From Fodinicola acaciae (lineage in GTDB: Bacteria > Actinomycetota > Actinomycetes > Mycobacteriales > HKI-0501): a stretch of 64,000 bases of DNA. Position 1 is the stretch's first letter. Every line of letters begins with the position of its first letter. Both the position numbers and the translations under genes were made by a program. The DNA lies in NCBI RefSeq assembly GCF_010993745.1, contig NZ_WOTN01000001.1:2297235-2361234 (forward strand), in the 5' to 3' direction. Shown one piece after another: positions 9,101-16,176 of this stretch. Under the pieces are notes generated by a model. The model was given only the letters and a program-made list of their open reading frames with translations, searched no databases and was not told where the DNA came from.

Positions 9101-9501
9101 CACCACTGGCACACCTCCGGCAGCAGGTGGTCGGCCAGCGCCGTACGACGGCCGCGCCGCAGCTCGCGATAGACGGCCTTGCGGTGTCCGGCGGCCAGCC
9201 GCGGCAGCAGCTCGCCGATCTGGTCGTCCGAGGCGACCGGCAACGCTCGCGCCAGCGCCTCCTTGGCGACCACCGGATCGGGATCGCGGGCGGCCCACAC
9301 GAGCTGGTCGACCGCACCGGCCGCGGCCGCCAGGCCGACCGCGACCTGCCGCTCGTACCGGCTGCCGTGGCCGCGCAGGTCGACGATCACCGACGGCAGC
9401 TCGGCGCGGTCGAGACCGGCGCCGACCTCGGCGATCCGACGTCTGCGGTCAGGATGGGACAGCCGCTCGAGCTCCTCGAGCAACTCCGTCGCGCGGCTCA
9501 C
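6163..9501 (-). CDS. Large HEAT/ARM-repeat-like alpha-helical protein, function unknown
   Basis: 1112 residues from a GTG at 9501, preceded by ACGGAGA about 8 bases upstream and 16 bases after the stop of the HIT gene. The protein has no signal peptide or membrane segment. It is almost wholly helical, Leu/Ala/Arg-rich, with recurring units such as RDPDPVVAKEALARAL, HPDPAVATAALVGLAES and RHPDAKVATVACDCLD that look like HEAT repeats (a Pro-Asp turn followed by xVAxxAxxxL). No enzymatic motif was seen. Such solenoids usually act as protein scaffolds. It lies in the same transcription unit as the HIT hydrolase, inside what is elsewhere a compact PIM cluster; a functional link is not established. 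Confidence 0.75.
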   Translation of the reverse strand: MSRATELLEELERLSHPDRRRRIAEVGAGLDRAELPSVIVDLRGHGSRYERQVAVGLAAAAGAVDQLVWAARDPDPVVAKEALARALPVASDDQIGELLPRLAAGHRKAVYRELRRGRRTALADHLLPEVCQWWGDAAAATILPAAGPVTVAEWLPRLGHALGGWSALAGRHPDAVLAYAEAELEGLDDTGRRRWWSRRHQLVAALADHRPSGLLRLLERSLVGELPAAVVGRLLSASAGRTVNLLSQPGRLGTAGWGRWLTRSQARRIAALDDATVIELGRVVRTIDGDQELSGRVLELLAAVAPRRRPAILDGIVAGTEIAAVRLSDGLLDLLPAARRHEETRRTLRLRPVKADPDQAARLTAFLPLPEARRKLTSLTAAADADQRALGYSLLIACAGRGRDRQAFADLLTGLDRLRNDQDKVRGAVVAALNDVPLTMFTQAAADGLTTIRTDALNAADLSGQTWHQLLTLAIRILTEHPDCGPRLVEWVAGTATGRRARAGTGELWDLGGLRHRLRPGQERLLFDAARGHLVAALDRANAAPLMNFAEALGRRGWDIEELPELVELVLSLDQEGMARRAASWLLTSPRDRDHWLEKLLAWDPSVATVAGVFDQLASRRTDLLDKVLFGAPVRGLFRTSGRLWAPVTPYAATHWTTTQQTAYARLLARADLTAADDRWQVAYTRVTLMAGDEPEARQLLTHPDPAVATAALVGLAESRKPAAAMRVIVDLLDGDRSVVATPTMSRLARWMPPDSLATVLAEVLQSATKVTARKEAARLVGHYRVPGALPALADAWDRRNEHRDVRIAIAAAATAYLDDVLAWQLVEQSIADSPDAAIRLLRTDPDRLPVRHRGRFARLLTGLARHPDAKVATVACDCLDRWHAAAPEVAAELAGMVTDLDCPQWRGAARSLVGRGLAAGSDRLLAGMIAELTAATAHDADGERERDAPARQRLHLLGSLVRSAAPLWARRGQPLRAAAEDLRADAEFGWLAVRLLVLDVRFDDENCAAQLGEIADLAKNRPLLAARAAEEVAWMLGSQPSAVDPAAIQPALDRLPGRGDLAGGLVAVELAKYVGARLGWPGQVVSSLRWLRRHPEQDVCAAAWSVFTAGE

Positions 9502-9517
9502 CGCGAGGTCTCCGTGG

Positions 9518-10057
9518 TCAGGACGGCCAGGCCTCGGCGAGCAGTTGGCGCGTGTCGGACAGCAGCTGTGGCAACACGCGCGTGTGGCCGATGACCGGCA
9601 TGAAGTTGGTGTCGCCACCCCACCGCGGCACGACGTGCTGGTGCAGGTGCTCGGCGATCCCGGCGCCGGCGACGGTCCCCTGGTTCATGCCGATGTTGAA
9701 GCCGTGCGGCTTGCTCACCGACCGGATCACCCGCATGGCCGTCCGCGTGAAGCCGGCCAGCTCGGCGACCTCCTCGTCGGTCAGGTCGGTGTAGTCGGGC
9801 ACGTGCCGGTATGGCACCGCCATCAGGTGTCCGGGGTTGTACGGATAGAGGTTGAGCACCGCGTACACCAGCTTGCCGCGCGCCAGCACCAGGCCGTCCT
9901 GGTCGGACAGCTCCGGGATCGCGCAGAACGGACACGCGTCGCCGCGACCGGGACCGGAGACGTACGCGAGGCGGTGCGGTGTCCACATCCGCTGGAACGG
10001 GTCCGGCTCCCCCACCCCCGCCTGTTCGGTCGGCTCCGGCAGCTGTCCCGTTCCCAT
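9518..10057 (-). CDS. HIT-family nucleotide phosphorylase/hydrolase (AP4A phosphorylase-like)
   Basis: 179 residues. A zinc-binding Cys pair CPFC (42-45) and the histidine triad HLHQHVVPRW (His137, His139, His141) mark the HIT superfamily; NPGHLMAVPYRHV is the conserved strand before it. The sequence resembles the actinobacterial HIT protein encoded between thrS and pgsA in mycobacteria (Rv2613c type), reported to act on diadenosine tetraphosphate. Here it is still on the same strand between thrS and pgsA but separated from both by other genes. AGGA precedes the ATG by about 9 bases. A perfect palindrome lies just upstream. Confidence 0.88.
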   Translation of the reverse strand: MGTGQLPEPTEQAGVGEPDPFQRMWTPHRLAYVSGPGRGDACPFCAIPELSDQDGLVLARGKLVYAVLNLYPYNPGHLMAVPYRHVPDYTDLTDEEVAELAGFTRTAMRVIRSVSKPHGFNIGMNQGTVAGAGIAEHLHQHVVPRWGGDTNFMPVIGHTRVLPQLLSDTRQLLAEAWPS

Positions 10058-10115
10058 GGCCCGATCCTACGGTCGAGGTGCGAGCCCGAGCAGCCAACCG
10101 TACGCGGTCCGCCGA

Positions 10116-10134
10116 ACTGTCCACTGTGGACAGT
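10116..10134. promoter_or_regulatory. Perfect 19-bp palindrome upstream of the HIT gene
   Basis: ACTGTCCACTGTGGACAGT is a perfect 9+1+9 inverted repeat in the 87-base gap between the acetyltransferase stop and the HIT start. It could be an operator for the HIT/HEAT unit or a short hairpin terminator of the acetyltransferase gene; no T-run follows on the minus strand. Function is inference. Confidence 0.4.
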
Positions 10135-10144
10135 GTAGTGGCGG

Positions 10145-10612
10145 CTAGCCCCAGCAGGCGTGACTGGCCGCGCCGTTGAGGTTTTTCACGTAGACGACAC
10201 AACTTTCCGGATGCCGGACGGTCCGGCCGTCGGCCAGGTATTCGATCCGGAACGTGTCGATCAACCCGCCGGACCACTGGTTGTAGTGCAGTGCCTTGTA
10301 AAGGTCGACGGCTTCCAGGTTGTCCGGGTCGACGCCGAGCACCACCCGGTGGTGGCCTTCGCGTACCAGCCACCGCTCGGCCTCGCGGATCAGCGTGCTG
10401 CCGACCCCGCGGCGCCGGCAGTCCGCGCGTACCCACAGGTTCATGATCAGCGGCGCGCCGGGAAGCGCGTCCCGGATCTCCTGTTCCTCGGCCGGTTCCA
10501 GCCAGATGTAGACGTGTCCCAGGATCGTGCCGTCGGCGGCGGCGATCAGCAACTCGCCGTTGCCTGCCTCCCGGCGGCGCAGCCGGTCCCGCAGCAGGCT
10601 CAGCTGGCTCAC
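10145..10612 (-). CDS. GNAT-family N-acetyltransferase
   Basis: 155 residues from GTG 10612. The acetyl-CoA site is visible as NLWVRADCRRRGVGSTLI (about 58-75; RRxGxG type), followed by HHRVVLGVDPDNLEAVDLYKAL, the usual beta5-alpha4 region. The frame stays open 22 more codons upstream to 10678 and reads ITGNFTVRPANADDL, which looks like the missing first strand of a GNAT fold, yet it offers no ATG, GTG or TTG before the in-frame stop. Either the real start is a rare codon (ATT at 10678) or the protein begins at the internal GTG. The substrate is unknown. Confidence 0.75.
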   Translation of the reverse strand: MSQLSLLRDRLRRREAGNGELLIAAADGTILGHVYIWLEPAEEQEIRDALPGAPLIMNLWVRADCRRRGVGSTLIREAERWLVREGHHRVVLGVDPDNLEAVDLYKALHYNQWSGGLIDTFRIEYLADGRTVRHPESCVVYVKNLNGAASHACWG

Positions 10613-10735
10613 CTCGGCACCGGCGAGCGCGGACAGGTCGTCCGCGTTCGCCGGCCTGACAGTGAAGTTTCCAGTAATGCGGCCAGTTTACTTGTTCGAA
10701 GACGCGCACCATCGCGCGTTTTCCTACTTTTTACG

Positions 10736-10996
10736 TCAGTGCGTGACGGCCGTGACCAGGATGACCACGACCGCACCACCGACCACGACCAGCGTCAACG
10801 CGGTCATCACCACCATCCGGAACAGGTCGGCCACCAGGACCAACACCGGACGGATCCGGCGCAGGCCCCAGCCGACCAGCGCGACGACGGCCAGCACCAG
10901 CAGGCCGACGAACAGCAACGGCGACGGCGCCGCACCGGCGTCCGACGCGATGACCAGGTGATTTACCACGGCGTACGGGAGGGCTAACATCAACAT
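10736..10996 (-). CDS. Small two-helix membrane protein, unknown function
   Basis: 86 residues with a GAGG ribosome binding site 8 bases before the ATG. Two predicted transmembrane segments, about 27-45 (LLFVGLLVLAVVALVGWGL) and about 60-83 (MVVMTALTLVVVGGAVVVIL), flank a basic RRIRP turn. No family recognised. It is divergent from the XRE gene and shares the 288-base control region 10997-11284 with it. Short and hydrophobic genes are easily mispredicted, but the start site and hydrophobicity support it. Confidence 0.5.
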   Translation of the reverse strand: MLMLALPYAVVNHLVIASDAGAAPSPLLFVGLLVLAVVALVGWGLRRIRPVLVLVADLFRMVVMTALTLVVVGGAVVVILVTAVTH

Positions 10997-11168
10997 CGCA
11001 AGACCTCGCTCGGCAGAAGCAGGCTTGTGGATTCACGGCACCTCTGGTGGCAGCCAGGGGTGCCGTACCCTTTTCGCGGCTTGTCGCCGCGGTCCAGTGG
11101 CGTCAGATCTCGCCACACGGCAGTGGAGGCGATCGCTGTCGATCCGGAAACTTCATCTGCCGCCCGCC

Positions 11169-11254
11169 CTTCAGTCAACTTCAGTGAATTAAGCTGAACA
11201 GGCTCGACACGAGCGTAAGCTTAAGTTGTCAACTGAAGCAAGCTGTAGTACACA
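11169..11254 (+). promoter_or_regulatory. Promoter and operator region of the XRE/glycosyltransferase pair
   Basis: An A/T-richer stretch with three copies of CTTCAGT: direct at 11169-11175 and 11179-11185, inverted (ACTGAAG) at 11232-11238. The last sits in a near-perfect 19-bp palindrome, CTTAAGTTGTCAACTGAAG at 11220-11238 (8 of 9 pairs). TTGTCA at 11226-11231 can serve as -35 with TACACA at 11249-11254 as a weak -10, 17 bases apart, so the palindrome would cover the -35. TTCAG-N8-CTGAA at 11180-11197 is a second small palindrome. Autoregulation by the XRE protein is inferred. Confidence 0.5.
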
Positions 11255-11284
11255 TAGGGGACGCAACGCGGCGGAAGGAGGGGG

Positions 11285-12361
11285 ATGGCCTCCAACGCTG
11301 CTGCCGCCACGGCGCTGGCCCGGCGCCTGAAAGCACTCCGCACCGGCCGCGGCATCAAGCAGGCACAGCTCGCCAACGTGATGGGGGTCAGCGGTCCGCT
11401 GATCTCCGCCTGGGAGAACGCCGACAACCCCACCCCACCGCCGGTCGAGCGTCTGAAGACGTACGCGGAGCTCTTCGCCAGCACACGCTCCGCCGACGCG
11501 CGCCGGTGGCAGCCGGTGCCGGTCGCCGACCTGACCGGCGAGGAGCTGGCCCGGCGCGACGAGCTGGAAGCCGAGCTGCTCGAGCTGCGCGCCACGGCCA
11601 CCGGCGAGGCGCCGCCGGCCACGCCGACCGAGATCAACCAGATCGGCGGCGGTCCGTGGCGGTTTCCCGACGGCGAGAACGTGACCATCGTCTGCGCTCA
11701 GCTGCCGGACGACATCCGCGGCAAGATGCCGTACGCGGATCCGGCGGACCCCGACTACGTGCGGCTCTACGACTACGCCGACCTGGACTCGCTGGTGGAG
11801 CTGTTCGGCCACGTACGCGCGACCAACCCGAACGCCAACGTGCGCTTCAAGCTGGCAAACCACCTCAGCGAGGACGACTACACCACCCACCTGATCATGC
11901 TGGGTGGCGTCGACTGGAACGTGGTCACCAGGCAGCTGCTGCGGTCGCTGCCGCTGCCGGTCAGGCAGGCCCGCCGCGAGGACGACACCGCCGAGGCCGC
12001 CTTCGAGGTGCGCACCGACGATGGCGTGACCCGGTTCTCGCCGCAGTTCGACGCCGACGAACGCAGGACACTGCGAGCGGACGTGGCGCAGTTCGTGCGA
12101 GGCCTCAACCCGTTCAACCGCAAACGCACGGTGACCATCTGCAACGGCATGTACGGCCAGGGGACCTACGGCGCGGTGCGAGCGCTGACCGACGTGCGGT
12201 TCCGTGACCGTAACGGTGCCTACATCGCGTCGGAGTTTCCGGCCGCCTGGACCTACAGCCTGCTTTTCCGCGTCGGCATCTTCGAGGCCATCGCGCTGAC
12301 ACCGGACTGGACGGCCCCCGGTACGGTGCTGCACAAGTGGTCGGAGCCGCCGAATGCCTAG
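11285..12361 (+). CDS. XRE-family DNA-binding protein with C-terminal alpha/beta sensor-like domain
   Basis: 358 residues. Residues about 10-65 are a Cro/C1-type helix-turn-helix (LARRLKALRTGRGIKQAQLA, VSGPLISAWENAD). A charged linker (about 85-115) leads to an alpha/beta region with ENVTIVCAQLPDD (about 128), DYADLDSLVELFGHV, HLIMLGGVDWN (about 202) and RTVTICNGMYGQGTYGAVR (about 280). Glycine-rich loops after hydrophobic strands suggest a nucleotide- or small-molecule-binding fold, but I cannot name the family. AAGGAGG lies only 3 bases before the ATG, a short spacing. The glycosyltransferase gene follows after 42 bases. It is probably the ligand-controlled regulator of the pair. Confidence 0.75.
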   Translation: MASNAAAATALARRLKALRTGRGIKQAQLANVMGVSGPLISAWENADNPTPPPVERLKTYAELFASTRSADARRWQPVPVADLTGEELARRDELEAELLELRATATGEAPPATPTEINQIGGGPWRFPDGENVTIVCAQLPDDIRGKMPYADPADPDYVRLYDYADLDSLVELFGHVRATNPNANVRFKLANHLSEDDYTTHLIMLGGVDWNVVTRQLLRSLPLPVRQARREDDTAEAAFEVRTDDGVTRFSPQFDADERRTLRADVAQFVRGLNPFNRKRTVTICNGMYGQGTYGAVRALTDVRFRDRNGAYIASEFPAAWTYSLLFRVGIFEAIALTPDWTAPGTVLHKWSEPPNA

Positions 12362-12403
12362 CGTCCCGAGTCGACCCACCGAGGCCGTTGGAGGCCATGT
12401 CCA

Positions 12404-13636
12404 GTGAACGGCGTCAACGTCGATGCCTCGCGAGAGCAGATCGGCCACCACAGTTCGCACACGCACCTGCTCGCACCGGCACCGGTCGCGCTGGACCCCT
12501 CCGATCGCATCGACGCGATCGTCGTTCCGACCGTACGGCCGACCAGAAACCTGCGTAATGCGATAGCGCTGGCCAGAAACCTCGAATGCGCGCTCGTCGT
12601 GCTCTGCAGCCGAAACGCCAGAGCGCGACAGGCGGTGCGCTATGCGACCGACGTTCCGGGCTTCATGGCGCTGGACATCGCCAAGCCGCGCGTGCCGGCG
12701 TTCGCCACCTCCACCCTGCCGGTCAACCAGAAGCTGCGGCGGCCCACCGACACCAGCCTCAAGCGCAACGTCGGACTCGCGGTCGCCGCTATGGCCGGCT
12801 GGCAGCGAATCCTGTTCCTCGACGACGACATCACCGTGCCAAGCCCGCGCAGCGTACGCACGGCCGCCGGCCTGCTGGACAGTTTCGCCGCCGTGGGACT
12901 GAAAAACACCGGCTTCCCGGACAACTCCGTGGTCTGTCACGCGTGGCGCGCCATCGGCGAGGAGCAGGAGACCTTCATCGGCGGCGGCGCACTGGCCGTG
13001 CCAGCCGGCCGGTCCGCCTCGTTTTTCCCCACCATCTACAACGAAGACTGGTTCTTCCTGGTCGACAGCGACCGGCTCAACCCGGTGACCGCGATGGGGT
13101 CGGTGAAGCAGGCGCCGTTCGACCCGTACGCGGATCCCGCCCGCGCCGGCTCGGAGGAGTTCGGCGACTGCCTGGCCGAAGGCGTGTTCGCGTTGCTGGA
13201 CAACGGCCGGCCGGTGCACGACGCGGACGAGCCGTACTGGGAGGGATTCCTGGCGGCGCGCGCGGAGATGATCGCGACGATCCTCCGGCGCATCCCGGCG
13301 ATTTCCTGTGGTGAGCAACAAAAGGAGCGGATGCGCCGCGCGCTGCGGGCCTCCCGCGACCGGCTGCGGATGATCACGCCGCGGATCTGCGTCCAGTATC
13401 TGGAGGCGCTGGAACGCGATCGCACCGTGTGGGCCGACTTTCTCAACGGCCTCCCACCGGCGCCGCCGGCGGAGGCGGCACGCATCCTCGGCCTGCATCC
13501 GGTCCTGCCCGAAAGTGAGCCGACGGCCGTAGGCAGGATTGCCGGCGTGGCGAGGATGCCGGCCTTCGACCGTGCCTTCGATGCCAAGCAGAGCCAGGAA
13601 ACGCGGCTGGACGCCGAGGTCGGCGTCAGCGCGTAA
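12404..13636 (+). CDS. GT-A-like glycosyltransferase paired with the XRE protein
   Basis: 410 residues from GTG 12404, with GGAGG 9 bases upstream. An alpha/beta core begins DAIVVPTVRPTRNL (about 36). RILFLDDDITVP (about 140-151) carries a DDD metal motif typical of GT-A folds, and NEDWFFLVD (about 213) resembles the ED(W) acceptor/base motif of family 2 enzymes. FIGGGALAVP lies between them. The C-terminal third is helical. There is no membrane segment, so it is probably cytosolic. The N-terminal codons include two AGA, one ATA and AAT in a short run (12541-12590), unusual for this GC-rich genome. Donor and acceptor are unknown. Confidence 0.65.
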   Translation: MNGVNVDASREQIGHHSSHTHLLAPAPVALDPSDRIDAIVVPTVRPTRNLRNAIALARNLECALVVLCSRNARARQAVRYATDVPGFMALDIAKPRVPAFATSTLPVNQKLRRPTDTSLKRNVGLAVAAMAGWQRILFLDDDITVPSPRSVRTAAGLLDSFAAVGLKNTGFPDNSVVCHAWRAIGEEQETFIGGGALAVPAGRSASFFPTIYNEDWFFLVDSDRLNPVTAMGSVKQAPFDPYADPARAGSEEFGDCLAEGVFALLDNGRPVHDADEPYWEGFLAARAEMIATILRRIPAISCGEQQKERMRRALRASRDRLRMITPRICVQYLEALERDRTVWADFLNGLPPAPPAEAARILGLHPVLPESEPTAVGRIAGVARMPAFDRAFDAKQSQETRLDAEVGVSA

Positions 13637-13695
13637 GAGCCTGTTGGTAAACCCTGGCACGCGATAGCCGAGCACCATATTTTGCCAACAGGCTC
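13637..13695. repeat. 15-bp inverted repeat immediately after the glycosyltransferase stop
   Basis: GAGCCTGTTGGTAAA (13637-13651) and TTTGCCAACAGGCTC (13681-13695) match at 14 of 15 pairs around a 29-base interior. The left arm abuts the TAA stop. The loop is long for a terminator; it may be a small terminal-inverted-repeat remnant or a regulatory RNA hairpin. Confidence 0.5.
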
Positions 13696-13700
13696 CAAAA

Positions 13701-13727
13701 CTCCGGCACAACGGGTGTGTGCCGGAG
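13701..13727. terminator. Perfect hairpin between convergent glycosyltransferase and thrS
   Basis: CTCCGGCACA (13701-13710) pairs perfectly with TGTGCCGGAG (13718-13727) around a 7-base loop. It lies between convergent genes, so it can end transcription from both sides. The minus-strand side has a TTTT run (complement of AAAA at 13697-13700) just past the stem, fitting a terminator for thrS. Confidence 0.7.
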
Positions 13728-13733
13728 CTGCAC

Positions 13734-15719
13734 TCAGACCTGTTTGCGGGTGGCGACCGCGTCGACGATCTCGGCGACCGCCTCGTCGATGGACACGCCG
13801 TTTTTCTGCGTACCGTCGCGATAACGGAAGCTGACCGCGTCCTTGTCGACGTCGTCGTCGCCGGCGATCAGCATGTACGGCACCTTCTGCTTCTGCGCCG
13901 TGCGGATCTTCTTCTGCATGCGGTCGTCGGAGGTGTCCACCTCGACCCGGATCCGCTTCTCGCGCAGCCGCGCGGCGACCTTCTCCAGGTGGTCGACGTG
14001 CGCGTCGGACACCGGGATGCCGACGACCTGGACCGGCGCGAGCCAGGGCGGGAAAGCACCGGCGTAGTGCTCCAGCAGGATGCCGAAGAAGCGTTCGATG
14101 GAGCCGAAGAGCGCGCGGTGGATCATCACCGGCTGCTTACGTGTGCCATCGGCGGCCTGGTATTCCAGCTCGAAGCGTTTCGGCTGGTTGAAGTCGAGCT
14201 GGATGGTCGACATCTGCCAGGTGCGGCCGAGCGCGTCGCGGGCCTGCACGGAGATCTTCGGACCGTAGAACGCCGCACCGCCGGGGTCCGGCACCAGCTC
14301 CAGGCCGGAGTCGAGCGCGGCCTGCCGCAGCGTCTCGGTGGCCTCCTCCCACTCCTGGTCGGAGCCGAGGAACTTCGGGCCGTCGCCACGGGTGGACAGC
14401 TCCAGGTAGAAGTCGTCCAGGCCGTAGTCGCGCAGCAGGTCGAGCACGAAGGCGAGCAGGCTGCGCAGCTCGCCGGGCATCTGCTCCTGCGTGCAGTAGA
14501 TGTGCGAGTCGTCCATGGTGAGGCCGCGTACGCGGGTGAGACCGTGGACCACGCCGGACTTCTCGTAGCGGTAGACCGTGCCGAACTCGAACAGCCGCAG
14601 CGGCAGCTCCCGGTAGGACCGGCCGCGGGACCGGAACACCAGGTTGTGCATCGGGCAGTTCATCGCCTTCAGGTAGTACTCGGCGCCTTCCAGCTCCATC
14701 GGCGGGAACATCGTGTCGGCGTAGTACGGCAGGTGGCCCGAGGTCTCGAACAGGTGGCCCTTGGTGATGTGCGGCGTGTTGACGAACTCGTAGCCGGAGT
14801 CCTCGTGGCGTACGCGCGAGTAGTTCTCCAGCTCTCGGCGCACGATGCCGCCGCGCGGGTGGAAGACCGGCAGGCCGGAGCCGATCTCGTCAGGAAAGGA
14901 GAACAGGTCCAGCTCGGCGCCGAGCTTGCGGTGGTCGCGTTTCTCCGCCTCGGCGAGCAGCGCGAGGTAGTTCTTCAGCGCGTCGCGGCTCTCCCAGGCG
15001 GTGCCGTAGATCCGCTGCAACTGCGGGTTTTTCTCGCTTCCCCGCCAGTACGCGGCGGCCGAGCGCATCAGCTTGAACGCCGGGATGTGCCGGGTCGAGG
15101 GCAGGTGCGGACCGCGGCACAGGTCACCCCAGACCCGCTCGCCGGTCTTGCGGTCGAGGTTGTCGTACGCGGTCAGCTCGCCGCCACCGACCTCCATCAC
15201 CTCGTCGGTGTCGACCTCCGACTTCAGGTCGACCAGCTCCAGCTTGTACGGCTCGGCCGCCAGCTCGGCCCTGGCTTCGTCGAGCGATGGATAGACGCGG
15301 CGGCGGAAGCGCTGGCCGGACTTGACGATGTCCCCCATCTTCTTCTCGATGGCGGCCAGGTCGTCCGGGGTGAACGGCTTCGGCACGTCGAAGTCGTAGT
15401 AGAAGCCGTCCTTGATCGGCGGCCCGATGCCGAGCCGTGCCTCGCCGAACAGCTCCTGCACGGCCTGCGCCATGACGTGCGCGGTCGAGTGCCGCAGGAC
15501 CGCGCGGCCGTCGTCGGTGTCGATGGCCACCGCCTCGACGCGCTCCTCGGCGGCCGGCGTCCACTCCAGATCGCGCAGCTTGCCGTCGCTGTCGCGTACG
15601 ACGACGATCGCCTGCGCGCCGGTCGTGGGCAGGCCCGCTTTCTCCACCGCCTCCGCCGCCGTCGTGCCGGCCGGCACCACGACGGTGGCGGACACGGCGG
15701 GACTGACGGATGCGGACAC
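13734..15719 (-). CDS. thrS: Threonine--tRNA ligase
   Basis: 661 residues from GTG 15719, with GGGAGA 7 bases upstream; an ATG at 15761 would add 14 residues without such a site. An N-terminal TGS domain (about 1-65) is followed by the editing domain with HSTAHV (HxxxH) and its partner CRGPH, the class II catalytic core with MNCPMH (zinc Cys), [17 protein letters not shown] (motif 2), and [17 protein letters not shown] (motif 3), and a C-terminal anticodon domain ([12 protein letters not shown] onward). It charges tRNA-Thr and hydrolyses Ser-tRNA-Thr. I saw no T-box leader in the 97 bases upstream. Confidence 0.96.
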   Translation of the reverse strand: MSASVSPAVSATVVVPAGTTAAEAVEKAGLPTTGAQAIVVVRDSDGKLRDLEWTPAAEERVEAVAIDTDDGRAVLRHSTAHVMAQAVQELFGEARLGIGPPIKDGFYYDFDVPKPFTPDDLAAIEKKMGDIVKSGQRFRRRVYPSLDEARAELAAEPYKLELVDLKSEVDTDEVMEVGGGELTAYDNLDRKTGERVWGDLCRGPHLPSTRHIPAFKLMRSAAAYWRGSEKNPQLQRIYGTAWESRDALKNYLALLAEAEKRDHRKLGAELDLFSFPDEIGSGLPVFHPRGGIVRRELENYSRVRHEDSGYEFVNTPHITKGHLFETSGHLPYYADTMFPPMELEGAEYYLKAMNCPMHNLVFRSRGRSYRELPLRLFEFGTVYRYEKSGVVHGLTRVRGLTMDDSHIYCTQEQMPGELRSLLAFVLDLLRDYGLDDFYLELSTRGDGPKFLGSDQEWEEATETLRQAALDSGLELVPDPGGAAFYGPKISVQARDALGRTWQMSTIQLDFNQPKRFELEYQAADGTRKQPVMIHRALFGSIERFFGILLEHYAGAFPPWLAPVQVVGIPVSDAHVDHLEKVAARLREKRIRVEVDTSDDRMQKKIRTAQKQKVPYMLIAGDDDVDKDAVSFRYRDGTQKNGVSIDEAVAEIVDAVATRKQV

Positions 15720-15816
15720 GGTGATCTCCCAGATTCGGTAGCGGTGCATGTGAAACTGCACGCCGATCGTATCCAGGCCGTCGACGACGCCCGCACGGGA
15801 TTCCCCTGGCGCTCGC

Positions 15817-16176
15817 CTACTCGGGGACGACCTGGCGGTCCGCCGACGAGAACGCGATCACGAAGATCGCCTCGGCGGTGCCGATGTTGCGCGCGTTGTG
15901 TACGGCTCCACGGGGAATGCTGATCGTGTCGCCGGCTGTCATCCGTACGCGATCGTCGTCGACACTGTGCTCGATCGTGCCCTGCAGCACGTGCAGGACC
16001 TCGTCGCAGTTGGGGTGATGGTGACGCGGATTCTGCCGGCCAGGTCGGATGTAGCAGCGGCCGACGGTCATCTCGGTCGAGTTGCCCAGCCGGCCGGACA
16101 CCATCCAGACCAGCCGCCCCCAGTCATGGTCCTCGACCTCGTTGTCGGCCGGCCGCGCCGGCACCACGTCACTCAT
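15817..16176 (-). CDS. Cupin-domain protein
   Basis: 119 residues from ATG 16176, preceded by GGAGAG at 6 bases. The small double-stranded beta-helix shows the cupin motifs [16 protein letters not shown] (about 54-69; His metal ligands and Glu) and [17 protein letters not shown] (about 84-100; PxGxxH). The start overlaps the stop of the Gfo/Idh gene by 8 bases (ATGAGTGA), so the two are translationally coupled. Together they suggest a sugar or polyol pathway, with the cupin as isomerase, epimerase or ligand sensor; activity cannot be assigned. Confidence 0.82.
   Translation of the reverse strand: MSDVVPARPADNEVEDHDWGRLVWMVSGRLGNSTEMTVGRCYIRPGRQNPRHHHPNCDEVLHVLQGTIEHSVDDDRVRMTAGDTISIPRGAVHNARNIGTAEAIFVIAFSSADRQVVPE

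Noticed and set aside
6217-9594. 1125-codon plus-strand open frame opposite the HEAT-type gene
   Set aside because: The product is Arg/Gln/Pro-rich with no recognisable segment; the minus strand has a ribosome binding site and repeat structure.
10990-11178. 62-codon minus-strand open frame in the XRE control region
   Set aside because: No ribosome binding site, no hydrophobic or domain pattern, and it overlaps the operator elements.
11189-13711. 840-codon minus-strand open frame opposite the XRE/glycosyltransferase pair
   Set aside because: No motif; both plus-strand genes have ribosome binding sites and conserved domains.
15720-15816. T-box or attenuator leader before thrS
   Set aside because: Only 97 bases lie upstream and neither a T-box sequence nor a Thr-rich leader peptide is visible.
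13719-15923. 734-codon plus-strand open frame opposite thrS
   Set aside because: Antisense shadow of a strongly conserved synthetase gene.
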